Positions 7,983 to 15,446 are shown, counted from the first letter of the stretch. The stretch: DNA of 52,545 nt from Rickettsiaceae bacterium 4572_127 (GCA_002084505.1 NBLK01000002.1:1-52545); one strand, 5' to 3'. Program-made: numbers and translations. Notes: generated by a model from the letters alone, not told the origin.

Positions 7983-8900
7983 TTATTTTTGTGGAATTTT
8001 AAATTTTTGTTTTGGATATATTAAATCAGGATTACGAATTTGAGATTTATTCGCTCTAAAAATCAAAACATAATCTATCCCCCTTCCTAATTTTCTCTTA
8101 GCAATTCTCCATAAACAATCACCTTTTTTCACAACATAAAGAGATTCTGTTCCTTTATAAATTTCAGTTGAAAATTGGTTTTCTGTTCTAGCAACAACCT
8201 TTCCTGCTTGGTCTATTAAATCAACTCTAATTGTATAATTCCTATCTTTAATGAGTCTTTTTTCCGTTTCAAAACTCCACCAACCAGCATTGTCGACATC
8301 TGCTTTTCCTAATAACTTATCATTTAAATACATATTAACTGAATGATCTTTTATACCATAACCACTCATGTTAAATTTTTTCTTCAAGTCATATTCTACA
8401 AGTGTTATCCCAACCTTACCTGCTCCCTTTTCTTTTTTTGGAGCATTTATCAATTTAGCTTTATCGTTTCCAATTAAAACCGCTACCGACTCATTACTTT
8501 TTTTATCGATAGTCAAAATTGCTTTATGCGGACTCATTATTTTTTGCTCCTTATCCATAACAAACAAATACATTTCATAAGTTCCTGCTGTAAATTTTTT
8601 CTCAGGCAGAAACACAAATTCCCCCCTTGAATCTGTATGTTCAGTTCCAATTTCTTTATCTCCTGAAACAATATGTACTTTTATATCAGCATCAGCACGA
8701 CCAACTATAATGCCTTTACCTTTTTCTACTCGAACTGTATCAAATGTAGGACGAGTTAGCGAAGATATTTCATCGCTTGATTTTTCAGAACCTGAGAAAG
8801 CCCAAACTAAAAGCCCAACAATTACTAATAAAATAGCAATGACTAAGCCTCTTTTGAAAGGAGATTTTCTGTTTTCTTGATTTGTATTATTTTCATTCAT
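7983..8900 (-). CDS. Membrane-anchored Ig-like/LysM protein
   Basis: The 305-residue protein has a membrane anchor (about residues 19-37, VIAILLVIVGLLVWAFSG), Ig-like/carboxypeptidase-regulatory-type beta segments (about 55-240, for example ADADIKVHIVSGDKEIGTEHTDSRGEFVFLPE) and a C-terminal LysM domain (about 255-303, YVVKKGDCLWRIAKRKLG and NPDLIYPKQKFKIP). LysM domains bind peptidoglycan, so this probably tethers the inner membrane or a partner to the wall. AAAGGATTCTT precedes the ATG. Its promoter lies about 190 bases upstream, and the leader holds element copy 1 and a short conserved reading frame. Confidence 0.8.
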   Translation of the reverse strand: MNENNTNQENRKSPFKRGLVIAILLVIVGLLVWAFSGSEKSSDEISSLTRPTFDTVRVEKGKGIIVGRADADIKVHIVSGDKEIGTEHTDSRGEFVFLPEKKFTAGTYEMYLFVMDKEQKIMSPHKAILTIDKKSNESVAVLIGNDKAKLINAPKKEKGAGKVGITLVEYDLKKKFNMSGYGIKDHSVNMYLNDKLLGKADVDNAGWWSFETEKRLIKDRNYTIRVDLIDQAGKVVARTENQFSTEIYKGTESLYVVKKGDCLWRIAKRKLGRGIDYVLIFRANKSQIRNPDLIYPKQKFKIPQK

Positions 8901-8913
8901 AAGAATCCTTTTT

Positions 8914-8973
8914 TTATTTTAAAGCTGTAGCTCTTTCAACTCTTGGTGATTGCTTTTTGCACGCATTATGCAT
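8914..8973 (-). CDS. Candidate leader peptide ORF before the LysM gene
   Basis: A 19-residue frame beginning MHNACKKQSPRVERA, with AAGGAA just upstream of its ATG, ends 13 bases before the LysM start. The first ten codons are identical to those of the frame at 11224 in element copy 3. The identity may only reflect the repeat, so translation is not proven. Position and ribosome site fit a regulatory leader peptide or translational coupling. Confidence 0.4.
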   Translation of the reverse strand: MHNACKKQSPRVERATALK

Positions 8974-9087
8974 AATTTCCTTTACTTGCAATGACCCTAA
9001 ACGGTCGGTTGTCTATAAATCATATTCCCCGAATATAATTTATGGCGACAATTTGCTCGGAAATTAAGCCGATTCGTTTGAAAATAA
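8945..9087 (-). repeat. Leader element, copy 1 (3' half), before the LysM gene
   Basis: Read on the minus strand, this is nearly identical to 11089-11252: TTATTTTCAAACGAATCGGC at the start, an ATATTC-GGG-GAATAT hairpin, GACC-GTTTAG-GGTC, and the GCAATCACC end. It has one ATATTCGGGG unit where copy 3 has two. It begins directly after a strong promoter and so would be transcribed as the 5' leader of the LysM gene. Confidence 0.85.
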
Positions 9088-9088
9088 T

Positions 9089-9116
9089 AGTATAGAGAAA
9101 GTATTTTTTTTGTCAA
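9089..9116 (-). promoter_or_regulatory. Promoter for the LysM gene and its leader
   Basis: TTGACA (9111-9116), a 16-base spacer and TATACT (9089-9094) on the minus strand. The start point would be near 9082, at the first bases of element copy 1, giving a leader of about 180 bases. Confidence 0.65.
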
Positions 9117-9127
9117 TATGAAAGATT

Positions 9128-9547
9128 CTAACCGTTGGAAATTATTTGAAATTTCTTTTTCCATGATTCGGGAACACGAGAAGGTTTAAATTTTTCATGA
9201 TTTATATAAACTAAAACAATCTCAACCTTAGACATTCTTTTTTCATTTTTTATAAAACTGTGCCGAAAAGTTAGAGAAGAATTTCCTATTTTTATGATCT
9301 CTGTTTCTATTTTAATTTCGTCATACAACTTTATAGGAGCGAGATATTCAGCAGAAATTTTTCTAGCTACAAAAATTCCATCATTTTTCATATCGTTTTT
9401 TAGCAAATACCAAAGCCCTACCCTTGCTCGCTCAGCCCAAGTTACGTAATTTCCATGATACATTACTCCACCGGCATCAGTATCTTTGTATGCCACACGA
9501 AAAAATAAAATATGTTTTTTATTTTTTAATTCGCCGTCTATATTCAT
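9128..9547 (-). CDS. ybgC: YbgC-type acyl-CoA thioesterase (hotdog fold)
   Basis: A thioesterase of the YbgC/4-hydroxybenzoyl-CoA family, hydrolysing acyl-CoA or acyl-ACP thioesters. The 139-residue protein shows the active-site motif YKDTDAGGVMYHGNYV, with D24 as the likely catalytic residue, then WAERARVGLWYLL. YbgC usually heads the tol-pal cluster; here it is the last gene of an ihfA-merR-ybgC unit and no tol gene is present. Its ATG overlaps the merR stop (TAATG), indicating coupling. Confidence 0.85.
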   Translation of the reverse strand: MNIDGELKNKKHILFFRVAYKDTDAGGVMYHGNYVTWAERARVGLWYLLKNDMKNDGIFVARKISAEYLAPIKLYDEIKIETEIIKIGNSSLTFRHSFIKNEKRMSKVEIVLVYINHEKFKPSRVPESWKKKFQIISNG

Positions 9548-9900
9548 TATAGTATTTCTTTTTTTAAAGTTTTTAGATCAACCAAAATTGAAGAGAGTAG
9601 GGAGCTTAAATTAGAGTTATTTGAATTCACAATTGTTTTTTCCTCTGTTCTTTGTGTTGTGTTTTGTATATTTTTTTGACTTAGAATTTTCCTTGCCCCT
9701 TTTAAAGTGTAACCTTTTTTATAAAGCAAGTCTTTAATTTTATGTAGCAATTCAACATCTTTTTTGTGATAGTATCTTCGTCCGCCAGATCTTCTAACTG
9801 GATTTATGTTCTTAAAATTTTCTTCCCAAAATCTTAAAATATGAGAAGCTACATCGAGTTCTTTTGAAACTTCTCCAATAGACTTAAATAATTTTTCCAT
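9547..9900 (-). CDS. MerR-family transcriptional regulator
   Basis: 117 residues with an N-terminal winged helix of MerR type: FKSIGEVSKELDVASHILRFWEENF then INPVRRSGGRRYYHKKDVELLHKI. The C-terminal part is short and has no metal-binding cysteine pattern. A MerR-like gene right after the IHF alpha gene is common in alphaproteobacteria and supports both calls. One base separates it from the ihfA stop. Its target and effector are unknown. Confidence 0.85.
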   Translation of the reverse strand: MEKLFKSIGEVSKELDVASHILRFWEENFKNINPVRRSGGRRYYHKKDVELLHKIKDLLYKKGYTLKGARKILSQKNIQNTTQRTEEKTIVNSNNSNLSSLLSSILVDLKTLKKEIL

Positions 9901-9901
9901 G

Positions 9902-10180
9902 TTAGTTTCCAGTTTTTAATTTAGTTGTTGGGCGAAAAAGAACCACATTTCTTTCTTTTATTTTAAATTTTTCTTGAGTCTTGGGATTCCGCCCCATCCT
10001 AGCTTTTTTATGACGAATTTCGAACGTTCCAAAGTCTAAAATTTTTACTTTTTTGTCCTTTGCCAATCCATCCTCAATGGCTTCAAAAACATTATTTACA
10101 AACTTTTCACTATCAGCAATTGATAACCCCACGTTCTCTGCTAAGTTTCTTGCTAAATTTTTTCTAGTAATAGTAGCCAT
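9902..10180 (-). CDS. ihfA: IHF alpha subunit (HU/IHF family)
   Basis: A small DNA-bending protein of the HU/IHF family, 92 residues. The family pattern is clear: TRKNLARNLAENVGLS, VKILDFGTFEIRHKKARMGR, and NPKTQEKFKIKERNVVLFRP with the intercalating-Pro context. The neighbouring merR gene favours IHF alpha over HU. AAAGGATTTTAC precedes the ATG. An extended -10 box (TGGTATAAT) lies about 55 bases upstream inside element copy 2. Confidence 0.85.
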   Translation of the reverse strand: MATITRKNLARNLAENVGLSIADSEKFVNNVFEAIEDGLAKDKKVKILDFGTFEIRHKKARMGRNPKTQEKFKIKERNVVLFRPTTKLKTGN

Positions 10181-10215
10181 GTAAAATCCTTTAAGTGTAA
10201 ATCTTTTTAATTAAC

Positions 10216-10406
10216 TGTGATTGCTTTTCTTAAATTATACCAATTCGTTTGAAAATAACATATCAAAATATATCATCCAATACGCTTCGCACGAGTTTAT
10301 CTTGAAATCATTTGCCCCGCAAATAATTTCTTAACGATAAATCAACCACTCCCGTCGGTAAGATTCTCTTTTTTCTTTCATAACTTTAAGTTATGAAAGA
10401 GGTCTA
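10216..10406 (-). repeat. Leader element, copy 2 (internal deletion), before ihfA
   Basis: Read on the minus strand it begins TAGACC, then a perfect 12-bp hairpin (CTTTCATAACTT and its complement, 10375-10399), ACCGACGGGAGTGGTTGATT, an AAATTATTTGC-GGG-GCAAATGATTT hairpin and CTCGTGCGAAGCG. After CAAACGAATTGG it lacks about 130 bases present in copy 3 and ends AGCAATCAC. It points to ihfA and faces copy 3 head to head across the ArsR-like gene. Confidence 0.85.
10234..10242 (-). promoter_or_regulatory. Extended -10 promoter of ihfA
   Basis: TGGTATAAT on the minus strand matches an extended -10 box. It lies inside element copy 2, with a start point near 10227 and a leader of about 47 bases. 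No convincing -35 is seen. Confidence 0.5.
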
Positions 10407-10488
10407 ATAAATCTTTTGCATTACAAAATTGTTCTGCTTTATATAAAATACAAAAAAAAAAATCATTTTTCAAGAACTTATTTTTTTC

Positions 10489-10517
10489 TTGCTTTGAGGC
10501 AGACAAATCCCTATATT
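10489..10517 (+). promoter_or_regulatory. Promoter of the ArsR-like regulator
   Basis: TTGCTT (10489-10494), a 17-base spacer and TATATT (10512-10517). The start point would be near 10524, so the palindrome at 10528-10547 lies at the very beginning of the transcript. Confidence 0.5.
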
Positions 10518-10527
10518 ACAACAAAGG

Positions 10528-10547
10528 CTATAAAACTAGGTTTATAG
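10528..10547 (+). repeat. CTATAAAACTAGGTTTATAG palindrome, copy a
   Basis: A 20-base near-perfect palindrome with one mismatched pair. It lies just downstream of the promoter and about 24 bases before the ArsR-like start. Related copies occur at 10872, 24143, 26523 and 28611, with a variant at 21708. It could be an operator or an RNA hairpin. Confidence 0.7.
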
Positions 10548-10570
10548 TCAGTGAAAAAAAGGCGAAAAAA

Positions 10571-10855
10571 ATGAAAGCAACAACCATCAGTGTTTTTAAG
10601 GCTCTTGGGCATAAAAGAAGAGTTCAAATTCTAAAGAAAATAAGTTTTCGGCACCAAAAGAAAGAAAAAGCGACATTAGTTTTTTTATCAAACGAATTAG
10701 GAATTCCGAGAGAAAGCACAAGATTTCATTTAGAAGAATTGATAAAAGCTAAATTAATAAAAAAAGAAAAAAGAAAAGGAGGGTATGTTTATATTTCTTT
10801 TGAAAGGCATTTAATTTTAGATGCCAAAATTGCCCTTGGAGAATTTTTGCAATAG
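10571..10855 (+). CDS. ArsR-like winged-helix regulator
   Basis: 94 residues with the ArsR/HTH_20 winged-helix layout: FKALGHKRRVQILKKISF, then LSNELGIPRESTRFHLEELI as recognition helix, then IKKEKRKGGYVYISFERHL as the wing. No metal-binding cysteine is present, so a metal sensor is unlikely. GGCGAAAAAA precedes the ATG. It stands alone between two oppositely oriented leader elements and between two copies of a 20-base palindrome, which may be its operators. Direct autoregulation is inference. Confidence 0.75.
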   Translation: MKATTISVFKALGHKRRVQILKKISFRHQKKEKATLVFLSNELGIPRESTRFHLEELIKAKLIKKEKRKGGYVYISFERHLILDAKIALGEFLQ

Positions 10856-10871
10856 AAATAATTAATCATAC

Positions 10872-10891
10872 CTATAAACCTAGTTTTATGG
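10872..10891 (+). repeat. CTATAAACCTAGTTTTATGG palindrome, copy b
   Basis: This is the inverted counterpart of the palindrome at 10528, located 16 bases after the stop codon of the ArsR-like gene. The gene is therefore bracketed by the same motif. Confidence 0.7.
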
Positions 10892-10924
10892 CATTTGTAG
10901 AAACCGCTGAAAAAATGAACACAA

Positions 10925-11252
10925 TAGACCTCTTTCGTAACTGAAAGTTATGAAAGAAAAGAAGAGAATTTCGCAAAGTGGAGTGGTTGATTTATCGTTA
11001 AGAAATTATTTGTGGGGCAAATGATTTCAAGATAAACTCGTGCGAAGCGAATTGATCGTATTGAAAAAATGACATATTTTGATATGTTATTTTCAAACGA
11101 ATCGGCTTAATTTCCGAGCAAATTGTCGCCATAAATTATATTCGGGGAATATGATTTATTATATTCGGGGAATATGATTTATAGACAACCGACCGTTTAG
11201 GGTCATTGCAAGTGAAGGAAGTTATGCATAATGCGTGCAAAAAGCAATCACC
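10925..11252 (+). repeat. Leader element, copy 3 (full length), before the TPR-bamB operon
   Basis: The longest copy, with TAGACC, a CTTTCGTAACT/AGTTATGAAAG hairpin, AAATTATTTGT-GGG-GCAAATGATTT, GTGCGAAGCGAATTG, CAAACGAATCGGC, two tandem 23-base units of ATATTCGGGGAATAT-GATTTAT (11138-11183), GACC-GTTTAG-GGTC and the GCAATCACC end. It is an inverted copy of both 8945-9087 and 10216-10406. Compared with copy 2, a C:G pair at the tip of the first GGG-loop hairpin is replaced by U:G, so the pairing is kept. Confidence 0.85.
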
Positions 11253-11274
11253 ATTAGTTATGAAAGAACCCTAA
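11224..11274 (+). CDS. Candidate leader peptide ORF before the TPR-bamB operon
   Basis: A 16-residue frame, MHNACKKQSPLVMKEP, with AAGGAA upstream. Its first ten codons match the frame at 8973. Its last codons and stop lie in the left arm of the hairpin at 11266-11293. That arrangement is typical of attenuators, but translation is unproven and the conservation may be that of the repeat. Confidence 0.4.
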   Translation: MHNACKKQSPLVMKEP

Positions 11275-11293
11275 TGTCTTTTTGATAGGGTTC
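11266..11293 (+). terminator. Hairpin in the TPR-bamB leader, possible attenuator
   Basis: GAACCCTA (11266-11273) and TAGGGTTC (11286-11293) form a perfect eight-pair stem with a 12-base loop. CTATATTTTTG follows. It lies between the leader peptide frame and the first gene at 11364, so it could be a terminator or a conditional attenuator. Confidence 0.5.
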
Positions 11294-11363
11294 CTATATT
11301 TTTGCTTGTAAAAAATCATTTTGATTGTTATTATCGAATTTACACAAATTAAAAGGAGGTCGT

Positions 11364-12005
11364 ATGAAAAAAGATGCAGAGCAAAACGCTTTAATCAAAG
11401 AAGTTTGGGACGGAGTTCGCGAACAAAAAGTTACTAATTTTCTAAAAGCATATTGGAAATTATTGCTCACGGGATTTATTGTTTTTTTATTAACTTTAAG
11501 TGGAATTCAGTTTTACAAAAATAATAAAATCTCTTCTCAGCTAAAAGAAACTGCTCTTTTTGAAAAAGTTTTAACTAAGTCGTCTTTGGGGGAATCTGAG
11601 CGTGATGCTATTCTACAAACTATAATTTCTACTAGTGACTATGGGTATCAAGGGATTTCAGCTTTAATGCTTGCTGACAAAAACTTAAAGACAGGAAACA
11701 CTAAAAAAGCAATTGAAGTTTTAGAAAATAGCTCTATTAAAAATCCAGAATTACAGAATCTAATTTTAATAAAATTAGCAACGATAAAATCAGAAAAAAT
11801 GACCTTTGAAGAGCTAGAAAAAATGCTAAAACCTATAAAAAAAGGAAAGGCTTTTTATTCAACTGCGAATCTTTTATTGGCTTTCAAAGCTTTGGATAGA
11901 GGAAAAAATGAAATTGCTAAGGATCTTTTTTCGAAATTAGAAAATGATTTGAACACACCTTTTTCTATAAAAACATTAGCAAGTGAAATGAAAAATGCCT
12001 TATAA
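11364..12005 (+). CDS. Membrane-anchored TPR-like protein (YfgM-type)
   Basis: 213 residues with a cytoplasmic N-terminus (FIKE-like VWDGVREQKV), one membrane span (about residues 33-53, LLLTGFIVFLLTLSGIQFY) and helical repeats of the TPR_21/YfgM kind in the periplasm (ISALMLADKNLKTGNTKKAIEVLE). YfgM helps chaperone envelope proteins and its gene commonly precedes bamB, as here. AGGAGG four bases before the ATG at 11364 fixes the start; an in-frame upstream start has no ribosome site. It overlaps bamB by 11 bases. Confidence 0.75.
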   Translation: MKKDAEQNALIKEVWDGVREQKVTNFLKAYWKLLLTGFIVFLLTLSGIQFYKNNKISSQLKETALFEKVLTKSSLGESERDAILQTIISTSDYGYQGISALMLADKNLKTGNTKKAIEVLENSSIKNPELQNLILIKLATIKSEKMTFEELEKMLKPIKKGKAFYSTANLLLAFKALDRGKNEIAKDLFSKLENDLNTPFSIKTLASEMKNAL

Positions 12006-13242
12006 ATTTTTAGTATTTTGTTGTTGTTTTTTATTTCTCACCGCCTGCTCCACTGATGAAAAGATTATCTTAGAGGGCGATAGAGAAACTGTTTTTGAGA
12101 CTAAAAAAGAGACTAAAAAACAAAAGCAAATTATAATTAAAAATTCAATTTTAGCAAAAAATTATCCACAAAAAGGATATAATTCTTCTCATATTTTTCC
12201 ATCAATAAAAGTTGATTTTGAAGATCTTGAAAGCGATGAAATTCTCAGCTCTTTTCCCATGTCTAATCCTCCTGTGATTTCAGAAAACAAACTTTTCGCG
12301 CAGAGTAAAAATGGAATTGTGAAAGCTGTAAATTTAGAAAATACCGAAACAATTTGGGAGTTTACAGAACTAGCAAAAGCCAGCTTAAAAAACTCAGGTG
12401 GGCTTGCTATTTCTGATAAAATTTTATTTGCCACTTTCGGAAATGGAGAAATAATAGCATTTGATTATGATGATGGAAAAATCCTTTGGAGAACAAAAAC
12501 TAAGTCGGCGATTTATGGTTCTCCTACATTAGCAAATGGAAAGATTTTTATCCAAACAAAAGACAATGTAATTTCAATTTATAGCCAAAAGGACGGGAAA
12601 TTAGTTGATTCTCAGTTACAGAATCTAAAAAACAAACACCCTCTTTTGAAAGGAAATAGCGTTGCAATTAAAGACAATTTTGCAGTAGCGGGAACTACAA
12701 CTGGAAATATAATTTTCTTCAAAACTAGTGGGGAAATTTATAGAAAACAAAAACTTTATGAAAATTCTTCTCGTCGGAAAGCGGGAGTGATTCGTGACAT
12801 TGTTGCCCTGCCAGTTATAGAAAATAATACTGTTTTTGTTTCAGGAATGAACGGAACCGCAGGAGCTTACAATTTGCAAACAGGTGATAAAAAATGGGAG
12901 GTTCCTTACGGTGGAATGACCTCGCCTATCATAGTTGAGAATGCTGTTTTTATTTTTACTAGCGGTGGAAAGATCGTCGCTTTGGATAAAAATAATGGAG
13001 ATTTAATTTGGGAAAAAGAAGTAAATACTGAAGACGAAAAATATAATTTTCCACATATAATAAATAATAAAATTGTGTTTTTTGGAGACGATGAAAATGT
13101 TTTGCTATTAGATGTAAATAGTAAAAATGAGAATAAAATTGATATTGATTGTTCTGCTTTAATCTCCCCTGTTTTTGTGAATAACGAAATTTTCCTAGCA
13201 ACAAAAAACGGAAATTTAATTAGACTTAAAAAGGAACAATGA
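11995..13242 (+). CDS. bamB: BamB-like outer-membrane assembly lipoprotein
   Basis: BamB is the beta-propeller lipoprotein of the BAM complex that inserts outer-membrane barrels. The 415-residue protein has a lipoprotein signal with lipobox LTAC (Cys about residue 18) and PQQ-type propeller blades: GIVKAVNLENTETIWEF, GEIIAFDYDDGKILWRT, AGAYNLQTGDKKWEV, GKIVALDKNNGDLIWEK. Length fits. The YfgM-like gene upstream supports the call. der, which usually follows in this cluster, is missing; an alpha/beta hydrolase follows instead. Confidence 0.85.
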   Translation: MPYKFLVFCCCFLFLTACSTDEKIILEGDRETVFETKKETKKQKQIIIKNSILAKNYPQKGYNSSHIFPSIKVDFEDLESDEILSSFPMSNPPVISENKLFAQSKNGIVKAVNLENTETIWEFTELAKASLKNSGGLAISDKILFATFGNGEIIAFDYDDGKILWRTKTKSAIYGSPTLANGKIFIQTKDNVISIYSQKDGKLVDSQLQNLKNKHPLLKGNSVAIKDNFAVAGTTTGNIIFFKTSGEIYRKQKLYENSSRRKAGVIRDIVALPVIENNTVFVSGMNGTAGAYNLQTGDKKWEVPYGGMTSPIIVENAVFIFTSGGKIVALDKNNGDLIWEKEVNTEDEKYNFPHIINNKIVFFGDDENVLLLDVNSKNENKIDIDCSALISPVFVNNEIFLATKNGNLIRLKKEQ

Positions 13243-14015
13243 TGTTTATACAAAATAGACACAACCAAAAGATTTCAGTTCGTGTTATTGAAAATAAAAA
13301 ACAAAAAGGACTTGTTTTTATTGAACATGGATTAACTGGGTCAAAAGACCAACCTACCATAAAAGAAATTGAAAAAGCTTTTTTTGAAATTGAATGTACG
13401 GCAGTTTCTTTTGATGCTACTAATTCAATTGGAGAAAGCGATGGAGATGTTGAAAAAGTTACATTCACAAATCATTATTCAGACTTAGAAGATGTTATAG
13501 CATGGGGCAAATCTCAAAAATGGTATAGAGAACCTTTTGCGTTGTCTGGTCATAGTTTAGGCGGAATGGCGACAACTATTTTTTCTCAAAAAAATCCAAA
13601 TAAAGTAAATTTATTACTACCCATTAGCCCAGCAACATCAGGAAAACATTTAGAGCTTGCGAAAAAAAGCACCTCTGACAATTCTTTTTATGACGAGTGG
13701 AGAGCAAAAGGTTATTACGACAAGACATCTAAATTTAATGGCAAAAAAGTAAAAGTTCCTTTTGCTTTGCAATTAGATTTATATAAATATAGTGTTTTTG
13801 ACGAAATTGAAAATCTAAAATGTCCCACATATATTATTTCAGGAGATGCCGACACTACAACTCCAATCTCTTTTGTTAGAGAATTTTACGATGCAATTAA
13901 CTGCGAGAAAAAATTAGAAATTGTTGAAAACTTACCTCATACTTTTTATGACAAAGAGAATTTAGAAAATTTTGCAAAAGCATTGAGAAAAGTTCTTAAA
14001 AAGGATACAAAATGA
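13239..14015 (+). CDS. Alpha/beta hydrolase (serine hydrolase)
   Basis: 258 residues with a complete hydrolase triad: nucleophile motif GHSLGG (about residues 104-109), acid in ISGDADTTTP and His in NLPHTFYD. The N-terminal VFIEHGLTGSKDQPT holds the oxyanion segment. An esterase or peptidase is likely; the substrate is unknown. The ATG overlaps the bamB stop; a second ATG three bases later is better spaced from AAGGA and may be the true start. Confidence 0.8.
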   Translation: MMFIQNRHNQKISVRVIENKKQKGLVFIEHGLTGSKDQPTIKEIEKAFFEIECTAVSFDATNSIGESDGDVEKVTFTNHYSDLEDVIAWGKSQKWYREPFALSGHSLGGMATTIFSQKNPNKVNLLLPISPATSGKHLELAKKSTSDNSFYDEWRAKGYYDKTSKFNGKKVKVPFALQLDLYKYSVFDEIENLKCPTYIISGDADTTTPISFVREFYDAINCEKKLEIVENLPHTFYDKENLENFAKALRKVLKKDTK

Positions 14016-14461
14016 AAAGATTGTTATTAATTTTTAGTATATTTCTAGGAATTGGAAGCTATACCGCCCCTGCTGTCGCCTCAAAAGGAATGTTTTTGTG
14101 TGTGAAAGATACTAGCACTAAAATACGAAACAAAACAGAAAAAATGTTTCAAACTGTAGATAAGGTTTTCTATTTATTTAGAATTATAGCTGGACTTTTT
14201 TGCGGAGGATGGTTTATATTACTCTTAACTAAATCGGAATACCAACCAGCAACACCTTGGAAAAAATTTTACCAGTTGTTTTTTGTAGTGCTTGCTATTA
14301 TATTTCTATCAATAGTTATAAAAGTTTTTTCAGGTAAAAAATTAATTTCTAGCACCACTTACATCGATGTGCGAAGAAACGGAATTGCATTTGCTAAGTG
14401 CGATAAAGAATCAAAAGGGGCTATATTTGTTCCTGCTAGATATGTTAGAAAATTAAAGTAA
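14012..14461 (+). CDS. Small membrane protein, unknown
   Basis: 149 residues with a signal-like N-terminus (1-23), two membrane spans (about 53-70, FRIIAGLFCGGWFILLLT, and 88-106, FFVVLAIIFLSIVIKVF) and a short basic C-terminal domain (FVPARYVRKLK). The family is not recognised. ATGA overlap with the hydrolase stop suggests the bamB operon extends to here. Confidence 0.7.
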   Translation: MKRLLLIFSIFLGIGSYTAPAVASKGMFLCVKDTSTKIRNKTEKMFQTVDKVFYLFRIIAGLFCGGWFILLLTKSEYQPATPWKKFYQLFFVVLAIIFLSIVIKVFSGKKLISSTTYIDVRRNGIAFAKCDKESKGAIFVPARYVRKLK

Positions 14462-14480
14462 ACCTAAATAAGGAGAGAAA

Positions 14481-15446
14481 ATGAAACCAACATTAAACCG
14501 CTCAAAAGCTCGCTTAGAGTCTGCTCAGGCAGTTTTACTCGAAGAAGCTAGGGCTATTAAGGTTATGGCAAACGAACTTAGTGAAAAAACTCTTTTAGGG
14601 AAAAATTTTATTAAAGCTCTTCATTTAATTGAAAAAACTCAAAAAACAGGAAAAACTATTGTCTCTGGAATGGGAAAATGTGCTCATGTTGGAAAAAAAT
14701 TAGCTACTACAATGGCATCAACAGCAACACCTAGTATTTTTGTACACCCAGCCGAAGCATCTCACGGAGACTTAGGCTCTATTACGAAAAAAGATATAGT
14801 AATTATTTTTTCTAACAGTGGCGAAACACGAGAGCTTTTTGATCTATACGATTATTGCGATAAGCTTAAGATTCCTTATATTGGAATTACTCGTAATCCA
14901 AAAGGAAAACTTGCAAAAAGATCAACTATTCCATTAATTCTACCAGATATTCCTGAAGTATGTATGATTGGGAAAGCTCCCACAACTTCAACTATTATGA
15001 TGTCAGCATTAGGTGATGCTTTAACAGTGGTTGCCTCTCAACGTGCTGGGTTAACAAAAGAAAGCTATAAAGATTGGCACCCAGGCGGGAAACTCGGAGG
15101 TTCACTCACTAAGGTAAAAAGTCTAATAAGTAAAAAAAATAGTTTTCACATAATAAAAATCTCCGAGACAGTTGAATCTCTACGAAAAAAATACTTGAAA
15201 AAAAATGCTCCAATAGTTGTTGTAGAAAAATCAAAGGTAGTTGGAATAATTAATCCAGCAAATCTCTTGAAGAATGTACAAAATCTAGATAAAATTATAG
15301 AAAAGAAAATCGCTGTTCTAGATGAAGACGCTCCATTGTACGAACTTCATCCGCTTTTTATAAAACATGAAACTAATATGGTGATTATTATCAACAAAAA
15401 AGAAAAACCAAAGGGAATCGTATTCGCTCACGATTTATTAAAATAA
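14481..15446 (+). CDS. kdsD: Arabinose-5-phosphate isomerase KdsD/KpsF
   Basis: KdsD converts ribulose 5-phosphate to arabinose 5-phosphate, the first step of Kdo synthesis for LPS. The 321-residue protein has a SIS domain (about 45-180; SGMGKCAHVGKKLATTMAST, HPAEASHGDLGSI, FSNSGETREL) and two CBS segments (about 215-320). DWHPGGKLGGSL is a KdsD/KpsF signature. AAGGAGAG precedes the ATG. Length is typical, and it fits with the LptC/LptA LPS pathway in this window. Confidence 0.9.
   Translation: MKPTLNRSKARLESAQAVLLEEARAIKVMANELSEKTLLGKNFIKALHLIEKTQKTGKTIVSGMGKCAHVGKKLATTMASTATPSIFVHPAEASHGDLGSITKKDIVIIFSNSGETRELFDLYDYCDKLKIPYIGITRNPKGKLAKRSTIPLILPDIPEVCMIGKAPTTSTIMMSALGDALTVVASQRAGLTKESYKDWHPGGKLGGSLTKVKSLISKKNSFHIIKISETVESLRKKYLKKNAPIVVVEKSKVVGIINPANLLKNVQNLDKIIEKKIAVLDEDAPLYELHPLFIKHETNMVIIINKKEKPKGIVFAHDLLK

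Noticed and set aside
10915..10944. Nine-codon frame MNTIDLFRN at the start of element copy 3
   Set aside because: No ribosome site, and the frame is not shared with copy 2.
10957..11030. 24-codon frame in element copy 3 (MKEKKRISQSG...)
   Set aside because: The matching region of copy 2 is in a different frame with an early stop, so RNA or DNA rather than protein is conserved.
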